DNA from: Flavisolibacter ginsenosidimutans
Lineage (GTDB): Bacteria; Bacteroidota; Bacteroidia; Chitinophagales; Chitinophagaceae
DNA length: 64,000 nt
Direction: 5' to 3'
Assembly: GCF_007970805.1 (NCBI RefSeq)
Contig: NZ_CP042433.1
Coordinates: 558,001-622,000 of the forward strand
Below are positions 42,530 through 50,512 of the stretch, one piece after another. Numbering within the stretch: position 1 is the stretch's first letter; each line of letters opens with the position of its first letter. The notes beneath the pieces were generated by a model. The model ran no database searches and was not told where the DNA came from. It was given only the letters and a program-made list of their open reading frames with translations. The translations under genes were made by a program, and so were the position numbers.

Positions 42530-42679
42530 ATACGGTAAATTTATCGGTGATAAAACAAAACCGTTACGAAAACCGTGCCTTGGTGTGCAGCAAAACGACA
42601 CGTGAAAACAGGGAAGTACAAGGGAGCTGTTCCGCAAACATCTTTACCAAAAACAATTTTATCTTGTCATTCACAAACT

Positions 42680-43441
42680 ATGAATGAAATCAACTCCATT
42701 GCCGGCGTTATTGTTTGCCTCGACAAAATTGTGCAGGAAAGCATTCAAACGCAGAGCCGCACAGGCTATTTTGCAGCCTTGTACAAACGAATGACAAAAG
42801 CCGTGAGCGAAGGCATTGCGGCCGGTCAGTTTGAAGACGGTAAACGAATGGAACAACTGGACATTGCGTTTGCCAAACGTTATCTCGAAGCTTTTGAGGC
42901 TTTTCAAAACAAAAAAGAATGTTCGGCCTCGTGGCAGTGCGCTTTATCGGGTTGCGGCAATCGTTCGCTTATTGTTTTGCAGCACCTGATTTTGGGCATC
43001 AACACACACATTAATCTCGACCTCGCCATTGCTGCGGCCACGGTTGGGCCCGGCCAAAGCATTCACGCTCTGGAGAATGATTTTAACCGCATCAACCTTG
43101 TCATTGCTTCGTTGGTTGACGATGTGCAACATTGTTTAGAAGAGGTTTGGTTTCCCATGCGGTGGCTGAACAGAATTGCAACAAAGCCCGAAGAAGCCGT
43201 TTTGAATTTTAGCATTGGCGCCGCCCGAAAGACGGCTTGGGCCAATGCGGTAATCCTCGCAAATATGGATGCGCATCAACAGCAGGCACAGATCAAAACA
43301 ATGGACTTGATGGTGCAAACGGTTGGCAATGCCGTTATACATCCGGGCTTCTGGCCGCAGCTTTTGTTGCGCTTAATCCGGGCGATGGAATACGAAGACG
43401 TGTCGCGAACGATACGGTTGATAGACACAACCGTGGTGTAA
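42680..43441 (+). CDS. DUF5995 family protein
   Basis: A 253-residue protein from the ATG at 42680. The family pattern is clear: TGYFAALYKRMTKAVSEGIA, GQFEDGKRMEQLDIAFAKRY, LQHLILGINTHINLDLAIAA and a C-terminal helical part. The His and Asp in NTHINLDL could form a metal or catalytic site. The family is of unknown function. No signal peptide. It lies in a run of small stress-type genes. Confidence 0.8.
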   Translation: MNEINSIAGVIVCLDKIVQESIQTQSRTGYFAALYKRMTKAVSEGIAAGQFEDGKRMEQLDIAFAKRYLEAFEAFQNKKECSASWQCALSGCGNRSLIVLQHLILGINTHINLDLAIAAATVGPGQSIHALENDFNRINLVIASLVDDVQHCLEEVWFPMRWLNRIATKPEEAVLNFSIGAARKTAWANAVILANMDAHQQQAQIKTMDLMVQTVGNAVIHPGFWPQLLLRLIRAMEYEDVSRTIRLIDTTVV

Positions 43442-43470
43442 GCGGAAAATAGAATCTTGTGAAGAGCGAA

Positions 43471-43758
43471 TCAGTACCGCCGTCCGGTGAACGCACTTCG
43501 CAACAAAGCCATGATGAGTGTAAATACAGCCGATCCGATGATGGCCCACAAAATGGGAAAAGATTTGCCTTGAATGTGCACGGTAAAAACTTCGGGCAAA
43601 CCGAATTTGCCCGCAAGCCACATTCCGAGATACGCGCCGATGAAGCCCACGACAATTGAAACAAGGCAGCCGCCCAAATCATAACCAGCCAACGATTGTC
43701 CGATGGCGCCGCAAACGGCGGCAACAACCAGCAGCACCAAAAATCCGATAAGTGTCAT
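43471..43758 (-). CDS. GlsB/YeaQ/YmgE-family small membrane protein
   Basis: A 95-residue protein with three hydrophobic helices (IGFLVLLVVAAVCGAIGQSL, CLVSIVVGFIGAYLGMWLAG and LWAIIGSAVFTLIMALL). The glycine pattern of transglycosylase-associated/GlsB proteins is present. The family is induced by general stress. It is convergent with the DUF5995 gene. Confidence 0.85.
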   Translation of the reverse strand: MTLIGFLVLLVVAAVCGAIGQSLAGYDLGGCLVSIVVGFIGAYLGMWLAGKFGLPEVFTVHIQGKSFPILWAIIGSAVFTLIMALLRSAFTGRRY

Positions 43759-43987
43759 AGCGCGAAGTTTTATTGTAAGAATTTGCGTTTACGCGTTTGC
43801 TTTACAAGCACTGCAAAAGCTATTCCCGTACCAAAAATATTTGAGCCGAGGCAAGTCAATCGTAAAGGGAACACGGCGAAGGAAGGAGTAAACGCAAAGG
43901 CGTTCGTATTTTCTGCAGGGACAAATTCCTCATTTTTTCGCTTGCGGGAAAAGCCGGTCTTGGTTAGGTTTGAACCAACCCGTTTCT

Positions 43988-44191
43988 ATGAAAAAACTAA
44001 TTGCTTTGGGCGGTTGCATTTGGCTGTTTCAAAGTTTTTCACACGCAGCTTTAAGTGACGATGCAATTGAACAGGCCAACGGCCGCAAGGTTTTGGTAAA
44101 AGCGCTTGCCGTCGTTGTAAACACAAATGCCCACCGCAAAGTGGCGCCAAAAAACGTTGCGCTTGCCGGTTCGGGTCATCCGCCGTTTTAA
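43988..44191 (+). CDS. Small exported protein, doubtful
   Basis: A 67-residue frame with a good signal peptide (MKKLIALGGCIWLFQSFSHA) and a short polar mature part ending GSGHPPF. Nothing else supports it. The start at 43988 gives the signal peptide; the frame opens at 43970. Confidence 0.35.
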   Translation: MKKLIALGGCIWLFQSFSHAALSDDAIEQANGRKVLVKALAVVVNTNAHRKVAPKNVALAGSGHPPF

Positions 44192-44664
44192 TTTCTTCAC
44201 GGTTTCGACAATTCGATCACTTCTTCCGTCAATTGGTGTTTGGTGTTCTTTACTTTTCTTTTTTGCGACGATAGTTTCGGGATGTTATGAAACCTATCGA
44301 AAAGAGCTTGTCTTTAAACTCAAATTGCAAGAGCATTACTTGTCTTGAATGTGCTTTGTGCAAGGCAAACAATTACGAGGAGAAACGAACCGTTATGCCG
44401 TCGCCCATAGCCAACGCAGGCAAGGCTTTGTATGGCGCAGAAGCCTCGTTTTATTATTTCTACTTTTCTGTACATTAACCACTTTGAGGCTGCGAGAACG
44501 AGTCCGTATCGTGTGTGCCAGCTTGCAACCAAGACGTGGGGTCTTATTGCAAAAGCCCTCTGTGTTGAATGATTGAATAGCGTCGTTTGCATTTAATTTT
44601 TTTTCTTCTGTTTTGCCAAACGTATAGATTGTTCTATTTTGGTATATAAACCAACCGACTTTTT
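44192..44664. other. Gene-free stretch, nothing recognised
   Basis: 473 nt without a convincing gene. Short frames on both strands have no signal peptide, no family motif and an odd composition (many Cys/Arg). I see no RNA gene or strong terminator. A TATTTTGG box (44635-44642) may be the promoter of the lipoprotein that follows. Confidence 0.5.
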
Positions 44665-44898
44665 ATGCAAAAAAGATCCTTCAAACGCCTTTGCGTTTCT
44701 GCCTTCGCCGTTTTATTTGCCGCTGGCATGCTTGTAAGTTGTAACAACAGTTCCGACAAAACCACGACAACGGATTCAACTACTGTCCGCATGAGTGACA
44801 CCACACACATGAACAACGGAAGCAAAATGATGGACACGATGACTCATGCCGGCGATACGCTGCACAAGGGCGAACAGACTCCTCCGCCAAGTAATTAA
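44665..44898 (+). CDS. Small lipoprotein rich in Thr, Met and Ser
   Basis: A 77-residue protein: a signal segment (to about residue 25) ending in lipobox LVSC, then a Thr/Ser/Met/Asp tail (NNSSDKTTTTDSTTVRMSD) with no fold. Short tethered peptides of this kind are common in Chitinophagaceae. The function is unknown. It is convergent with the TPR gene, with stop codons one base apart (44898 and 44900). Confidence 0.65.
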   Translation: MQKRSFKRLCVSAFAVLFAAGMLVSCNNSSDKTTTTDSTTVRMSDTTHMNNGSKMMDTMTHAGDTLHKGEQTPPPSN

Positions 44899-44899
44899 A

Positions 44900-46291
44900 T
44901 TATTCAGTTTTTTCCGCTTCTCTACTCCTGGCCGACTCTAAACCGGCCAGGTATTTTTCGTGCCTGCTGGTGAGCTTTGCCACGAGCCAGTGTTCTGCTT
45001 TGTGGTGTGCGGGTAGCAAAATAGCAGCAATGGCTACAAAGATGATTAGTTCGAGAACGGGAGATTGGTGAGCGGTATTTGAAACAACCGGATGCAGCAG
45101 TAATGTGATGTATTCGAAAAAGAAGAGAAGCGCAAAAACGCCCAGAATTTGAATAACCCTTCTGTTTACTCGTTTCCGGGCGATGTAAGCGCTCAAAAAG
45201 AAAAGGACGGGGATGAAGGCGCCCATAAAGAAAAATTCGAGCTTTTCTTTTCTGGCTATTTCTTCTTCCAATCTTTCTTCGGCCATTTGCTGTTGCCGAA
45301 TTCTTTCAGAAATTGTAAGGCTTTGCATTGTCCTGATTTTTTCGCTGTTGTCAAAGGAATCCTTCAGCCGTAAATAATTTTGCTGAACGGCAAAGGCACT
45401 GTCAATGTTGTTATCTTCTTTGTACAATTGTGTAAGAAATTCGCTGGCGTTAACGGCGTGTTTTAGAAAACCATTTTGTGAACTTATGAGCAGCGCCGTT
45501 CGCGCATAAAACAACGCATAGTCAGGTCGGTTTAATCGATTGTAAGTTTTTGCCAATCCAAGGTAACATTCTGCAAGATTGAAGTAATCTTGCTTCGCTC
45601 TTAAATAAGACGCTGCTTCCTTGTAACAGCGATTTGCTTTTGTGTATTCTGCACTTTTAAAATAAATGTTGCCAAGATTATTCAGCGCTGTTCCAATAAG
45701 TAAATCATTTTTTTCCTTCAGCGAGTTTTGATAACAGCGTTCCGTATAGGCAGCAGCCGAGTCAAGCTGGCCTGCGTTTGTATAAATATCACCGATGTCA
45801 AGGGCAGTATAAAGCGAAAGCTCACGCAAGCTGTCAACTCTTACAATTGAATCGGCGGCATAACCGTATTTAAGCGCATTGTCAACATCCTTCTGGCTGT
45901 TGTAAACCAACGCCATGCTTATGTAAACCGAAGCCAGGCTTTTTGCATCGCCGGTGCGTTCAACAATTTTCAGTTCTTCGAGATAGTATTCTAAAGCCTT
46001 GGTGAAATTTCCCAGCCAGTTGAAAGCGGCGGCCATCAATCCCAGGGAACTTGCTTCGCCTTTTTCGTCGTGCCATTTTTTTGAAAGGCTATAAGCATTT
46101 TGAGCCAATATCAAAGCCGAATCGGGCTTGCTGTTTTTGTAATAATAGCTGAGCAACCGCAGTGTTTTGGCTTTGCTTGTATCGGCCTTTTGCTTTTGCA
46201 GCACAGCCCACAAGCTGTCGGTAACAGCATTCTGTCCGCTGCCGCGAAACTGAAGCAACAAAAGAAGCAGCACAAGAGCGCATAGCCTCAT
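44900..46291 (-). CDS. TPR protein with C-terminal multi-pass membrane domain
   Basis: A 463-residue protein with a signal peptide (1-19, ending GSGQ). Around seven tetratricopeptide-like repeats span about 35-300 (for example ALEYYLEELKIVERTGDAKS and ALNNLGNIYFKSAEYTKAN). A coiled coil (about 325-350, RQQQMAEERLEEEIARKEKL) leads to four hydrophobic helices (350-440). The layout is that of TPR sensor proteins of Bacteroidota but without a kinase or DNA-binding domain; the TPR part would be periplasmic. Its ATG is 45 bp from that of the first caspase gene, transcribed the other way, so they share one regulatory region. Confidence 0.8.
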   Translation of the reverse strand: MRLCALVLLLLLLQFRGSGQNAVTDSLWAVLQKQKADTSKAKTLRLLSYYYKNSKPDSALILAQNAYSLSKKWHDEKGEASSLGLMAAAFNWLGNFTKALEYYLEELKIVERTGDAKSLASVYISMALVYNSQKDVDNALKYGYAADSIVRVDSLRELSLYTALDIGDIYTNAGQLDSAAAYTERCYQNSLKEKNDLLIGTALNNLGNIYFKSAEYTKANRCYKEAASYLRAKQDYFNLAECYLGLAKTYNRLNRPDYALFYARTALLISSQNGFLKHAVNASEFLTQLYKEDNNIDSAFAVQQNYLRLKDSFDNSEKIRTMQSLTISERIRQQQMAEERLEEEIARKEKLEFFFMGAFIPVLFFLSAYIARKRVNRRVIQILGVFALLFFFEYITLLLHPVVSNTAHQSPVLELIIFVAIAAILLPAHHKAEHWLVAKLTSRHEKYLAGLESARSREAEKTE

Positions 46292-46336
46292 ACAAATTTT
46301 ATTTTGCTATATATTAGTAAGAAATAAAAACTTTCC
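46292..46336. promoter_or_regulatory. 45-bp divergent promoter region, TPR gene / caspase 1
   Basis: A very A/T-rich spacer containing GCTATATATTAG. It must hold or overlap both promoters, since no other start fits. A -7-like AAAATTTG faces the TPR gene. Confidence 0.35.
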
Positions 46337-48382
46337 ATGCGCAAAGTATCAAAATTATTTTTCTTCCTTTCGCTCTGCTGTTCGCTGAAAGCAACTGCTC
46401 AAAACCAATACGCACTTCTTGTGGGCATCAACGATTATTACCAAAGCCGGGGAGTAAAACATCCGAAAAGCCTGCACGGTTGTGTGAACGACGCCAGTTC
46501 TATGCGAGAACTGTTGCTAAACCGCTTTGGCTATCGTTCGGCCAACATTGATACCTTGTACAACGCCAGCGCAACAAAGCCCAACCTGCTGAGCGAATTG
46601 CACCAACTGCTCGGAAAATGCCGTCCCGGCGACGCCTTCGTGTTTTATTATTCGGGGCACGGCATCTGGCTGAATAATTACAACGAACCCGATTCCATCA
46701 AAATGCGAAGAAGCCAGGCCATGGTGATGAGTGACCTGTATTCTCCCGGCTTTGACTGTTTGGTGACCGACGAAAACCTAAAAAAAGAAATGAACAAATT
46801 CATTGATAAGCGGGTTAAAGTGACGGCCATTTTTGACTGTTGTCACAGCGGAAACATTTCTATGGGCGGAGGAAATTCACAACCCTCTTATTGGAGTCCT
46901 TACGAGGTTGAAAGCTGGCAAATGAAAAGCTTACAGGTCGGAGACATAGCCTACGTGCCCAAAAGAAAACAACCCATCGGTTGCCCCGCTGACTTCAGTA
47001 CCAATTCCCGCTTTTGGGTGGATTCGGATAACGACGGTGTACCGGATTGTAAGGATTGGGAAATTCATTCGCCACGGGGCGTGCCGGTAGATTCTCTTGG
47101 CGTTGCAACCAGTTCCGTCAATCCCGAGGATTACCTGTTTGAGAATTCTGAAATTGAAAATGATTCTTTGGATTCCGGAGCAAGTGCAGACAACAGCCGC
47201 TCGTATAATTTAAAAGACACGTTCAGCATCAATTATCGAGTCCTTGAGACAAGGCCATCGGACAGGAAAGGCGGAGGTTTTTTTTCGCTCTCTGCATCCG
47301 ACCAGGATTTGACGGCGGCCGAAATAACCGATGAAAGCGGCCTCCCGCACGGCGCCTTCACAACCGCTTTGCTTGCTGTTTACAAAGAGAATCCCTCCAA
47401 CCTGCGCATGACGGATTTAATGGCAAAGCTTACAGATTGGATACGCAGCAAGAGCTATATTCAAACGCCCAAGTTTCATTTTGACAAAGAGCGATTAAAT
47501 AGCAACCTGCTCGGATTTGATAACGCAAACTTTTCTAACACCGTCGTAACGCATTGCATCGCCGCAGCAAACGGAACGATCGTCTTTGATAAAGGACTCT
47601 ACGCCGCAATAACCAAAGGTGATATTTTAAAAAAGGTAGATAAAAACGAAAGTATCACCGTTCAAGTCGTAAGCGCCACAAAAGACGCAGCAACGGCGGT
47701 TGACAAAACGGGAGCCGTTAAACGAGGGGATATTTTCCAATTCGTTGGTACTGCAACCGTGCCGCCGGTAAAACTTTACATTCCCGAAGCCTCGTTTACA
47801 CAAGCCGGCTTTCAGGGCTTCTTTCAAAACAAGATTTACCCGCTGACGTTGAAAAAGGATTATGGTGATTATGGTTATGCCGTTGGTGATGCAAACAATG
47901 CAAGTTTTTACAGCGGCACTCAAAAGCGGGAAAACAGCGTACGCTTGTACAGCAGTGCGCAACGTTTCGTTGTTTACGAAGCGAGGATAAAGAAAGAATA
48001 TAATGATCCTTATAATCCTGTATTAATCAACCGGGTTGTTTTACTGCCGCTTCCTTCTTACATCATTCAGCCGTTGAAAAAAATGGTCAGTGGTAACCCA
48101 AACATAAAACTGGTGAACCGCCCCGAAGAAGCCGACTATGTTTTGTACCTGAATTATGCAAACGTAAGTCTCGGAACTTCGAAAGGATTTATTTTTTATT
48201 ATCATCCGCCGCTGAACAACAAAAACGTTAACGCTACTGTGTTCTCAGCAGACAATGTAACGGTGTCAACACTCTCATTCGCTGGAACGCAACTACAGTC
48301 TTTCTGCGAAAAATTGTACGTGTTGACGAAGAGCATAACGGTGTACCACAAGTACGTGTGGTTGTACGGCAAGAAAAAATAG
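46337..48382 (+). CDS. Exported caspase-like (C14) protease, paralogue 1
   Basis: A 681-residue protein with a signal peptide (1-21, ending TAQ). A caspase p20-like domain covers about 24-175: YALLVGINDYYQ, SLHGCVNDASSMRELL, catalytic His108 in FYYSGHG and catalytic Cys169 in DCCHSG. An insert (about 176-310) contains a thrombospondin type 3 calcium loop (DSDNDGVPDCKDWE, 229-242) with an OmpA-like continuation PRGVPVDSLGV. The p10-like part follows (about 312-350, FFSLSASDQDLTAAE, HGAFTTALLAVY). The rest (about 390-681) is a beta-rich tail ending with EEADYVLYLNYA and FIFYYHPP. Clan CD peptidases with this dyad cut after basic or acidic residues; specificity is unknown. It is the first of three tandem copies. 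Confidence 0.88.
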   Translation: MRKVSKLFFFLSLCCSLKATAQNQYALLVGINDYYQSRGVKHPKSLHGCVNDASSMRELLLNRFGYRSANIDTLYNASATKPNLLSELHQLLGKCRPGDAFVFYYSGHGIWLNNYNEPDSIKMRRSQAMVMSDLYSPGFDCLVTDENLKKEMNKFIDKRVKVTAIFDCCHSGNISMGGGNSQPSYWSPYEVESWQMKSLQVGDIAYVPKRKQPIGCPADFSTNSRFWVDSDNDGVPDCKDWEIHSPRGVPVDSLGVATSSVNPEDYLFENSEIENDSLDSGASADNSRSYNLKDTFSINYRVLETRPSDRKGGGFFSLSASDQDLTAAEITDESGLPHGAFTTALLAVYKENPSNLRMTDLMAKLTDWIRSKSYIQTPKFHFDKERLNSNLLGFDNANFSNTVVTHCIAAANGTIVFDKGLYAAITKGDILKKVDKNESITVQVVSATKDAATAVDKTGAVKRGDIFQFVGTATVPPVKLYIPEASFTQAGFQGFFQNKIYPLTLKKDYGDYGYAVGDANNASFYSGTQKRENSVRLYSSAQRFVVYEARIKKEYNDPYNPVLINRVVLLPLPSYIIQPLKKMVSGNPNIKLVNRPEEADYVLYLNYANVSLGTSKGFIFYYHPPLNNKNVNATVFSADNVTVSTLSFAGTQLQSFCEKLYVLTKSITVYHKYVWLYGKKK

Positions 48383-48449
48383 CCGCTGCGGCAAAAAGCT
48401 TTCAGGCATCTGCAAAAAGAATTCGGTAAATTAGGGAAAGCCAATCTTC

Positions 48450-50453
48450 ATGCGCAAAACATCCCTCCTTGTTTTGGGCTTTCAGCTTTTTTCCATAGCG
48501 CTGCAGGCACAAAACAAATACGCTGTTATTGTTGGCATCAACGATTATTACCAAAGCCCGGGTGTAATGCATCCAAGCAGCTTACACGGCTGCGTGAACG
48601 ATGCAAGAGCAGTCGAAGAACTCTTACTGAATCGCTTTGGATTTAAGCAATCCAATATCTACACCTTGTTTGATTCGGCAAGCACAAGACCTGCTGTTCT
48701 CCATTTAATGCGCAGCGTATTGAGCAAGGCAACGAAGGGCGATGCTTTTGTGTTTTATTATTCCGGACACGGCGCCTGGATGAAGAACGAAATGGAACTT
48801 GATTCCTTAAAGCGGCAAATGAGCCAGGCGATGGTGATGAGCGACTTGTATGCGCCGGGCCTGGGTTGCTTGTTGACCGACGAAGACCTGAAAACGGTTT
48901 TCAACGAGTTCGTGGATAAAAAAATTATCACCACTGCTTTGCTCGACTGCTGCTACAGTGGTTTTTTGTTGGCTGCGCCGCCACCGCCCGCATACTGGTG
49001 GCCAACACCGCGGCAAGGGCAACAGAAATCCATGAGCCTTGGCGATATTTCTTACACCCCTGACCTTAAAGAACCGATTGGCTGTCCAGTGAATTCGCCT
49101 GAAGGGACACTTACCGATACAGACGGTGACGGCGTGCCCGATTGCCGCGACTGGGAAATAGCCTCCCTTCCCGGTGTGCCGGTGGATTCGTTAGGTGTGG
49201 CGAAAGAATTTATCGGTGCAGAAGAATACATCATGCAAACCAAAACGGATCCCCGCTTTGTGGGTTATACCGCCAATTCTTCGCTCGTTGGAACCGAAAG
49301 CCGGGCCTTTAATTTGAGAGATGCGCTCACGGTAAACTTTGCACCCAAGGCGGAACGTCCGGCCGACCGGAAAGGCAGCGCTTTTATTTCGCTTGCCGCG
49401 TCAAGCCAATACCAGAAAGCCGCGGAAATAACGGACGAAAACGGCATTCGTCACGGCGCTTTTACAAAAGCCCTGCTCAGCATCTACCAAAGCAATTCTT
49501 CGGCTTTACCGGTTTCGGATTTGATGGCAAAACTTACGTCCACCTTAAAAGAACAGCATTATGAACAGGAGCCAACTTTTCTTTTTGAGAAAAGCCGGCT
49601 AAAAGGAAATTTAATCGGCACGAACGGCAAAAGTTTTTCGAACACCGTTGCGTTAAAATGCACAGCGGTTGCAAACGGAAAACTAACGCTTGATAAAGGC
49701 CTTTACGCAGGCATTGCAAAAGGCAATGTTTTGAGAAGTGCGACCGGCAATAAAACCCTCACCGTTGACAGTGCAACCGCAACCGAATCCATCGCTACCG
49801 ATAAGAGTGGCGCTGTTCAAAAAGGAACGATATTCCGCGTGGTTGACGGCTACACGTCTTCCGCGCCGCTGGCAAAAATCTACATACCTGAAGTGGCTTT
49901 TACACAAAAAACCTTTGCCGCTTTTTTTCAAAAAAGGATCAACCCCGTTGTGGCGCAAAGCACTTACGCAGATTATTACGAGCCTGCTTTTATGCGTCCG
50001 CAAACCGTGCACATTTACACAGGCGCAAACAAATACCTTGTGCAAAACAGCACAGACGTTTCTCCGGAAATGCGTTGGATTGATACCCTGGTTCTTCTTC
50101 CTTTGCCTTCCTTCGTTACGAAAGCATTGAAGAAAAAACTGGAAAAAAACCAGAACATAAAACTTGTGAAAACTGTGGCGGAAGCGGATTATGTTTTATT
50201 CCTGAACTATACAAAGAAGAGGAATGATAACCCTTCCGGTTTTGTTTTTTATTACCATCCGCCGCTTGCAGAAATGCCCTGGCCAATTTTCTCAAGCGAA
50301 TATTTATTCAAACCGGCACTTCCCTCTGACGGAAAAGGAATTCGGGAACTTTCCGAAAAACTGTATGCCCTCGCGGTGAAAATGCTCCGCTACAGCACAG
50401 GAGATGTGTGGATGAACGAGCAGCCAAAGAAATCAACCGCTGTCATTCGTTGA
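48450..50453 (+). CDS. Exported caspase-like (C14) protease, paralogue 2
   Basis: A 667-residue protein with the same plan as its neighbours: signal peptide (1-20), p20-like domain with YAVIVGINDYYQ, His107 in FYYSGHG and Cys168 in DCCYSG. A Pro-rich stretch (APPPPAYWWPTPRQ) and the calcium-type loop DTDGDGVPDCRDWE (223-236) form the insert. The p10-like part has FISLAASSQYQKAAE and HGAFTKALLSIY. The tail includes VEAFTQ-type strand VAFTQKTFAAFFQKR and ends AEADYVLFLNYTKKR ... FYYHPP. It lies 67 nt after paralogue 1. Tyr replaces the His found after the Cys in copy 1. Confidence 0.88.
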   Translation: MRKTSLLVLGFQLFSIALQAQNKYAVIVGINDYYQSPGVMHPSSLHGCVNDARAVEELLLNRFGFKQSNIYTLFDSASTRPAVLHLMRSVLSKATKGDAFVFYYSGHGAWMKNEMELDSLKRQMSQAMVMSDLYAPGLGCLLTDEDLKTVFNEFVDKKIITTALLDCCYSGFLLAAPPPPAYWWPTPRQGQQKSMSLGDISYTPDLKEPIGCPVNSPEGTLTDTDGDGVPDCRDWEIASLPGVPVDSLGVAKEFIGAEEYIMQTKTDPRFVGYTANSSLVGTESRAFNLRDALTVNFAPKAERPADRKGSAFISLAASSQYQKAAEITDENGIRHGAFTKALLSIYQSNSSALPVSDLMAKLTSTLKEQHYEQEPTFLFEKSRLKGNLIGTNGKSFSNTVALKCTAVANGKLTLDKGLYAGIAKGNVLRSATGNKTLTVDSATATESIATDKSGAVQKGTIFRVVDGYTSSAPLAKIYIPEVAFTQKTFAAFFQKRINPVVAQSTYADYYEPAFMRPQTVHIYTGANKYLVQNSTDVSPEMRWIDTLVLLPLPSFVTKALKKKLEKNQNIKLVKTVAEADYVLFLNYTKKRNDNPSGFVFYYHPPLAEMPWPIFSSEYLFKPALPSDGKGIRELSEKLYALAVKMLRYSTGDVWMNEQPKKSTAVIR

Positions 50454-50512
50454 GTTTTTAAAACTAAATTTTACCGGCCATCAATTTCCTGTGCCAGGTT
50501 AAAGCAATCTTT

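Noticed and set aside
44349..44576. A 75-codon plus-strand frame rich in Arg and Cys
   Set aside because: No family motif, no plausible start context, no neighbours; left as gene-free DNA.
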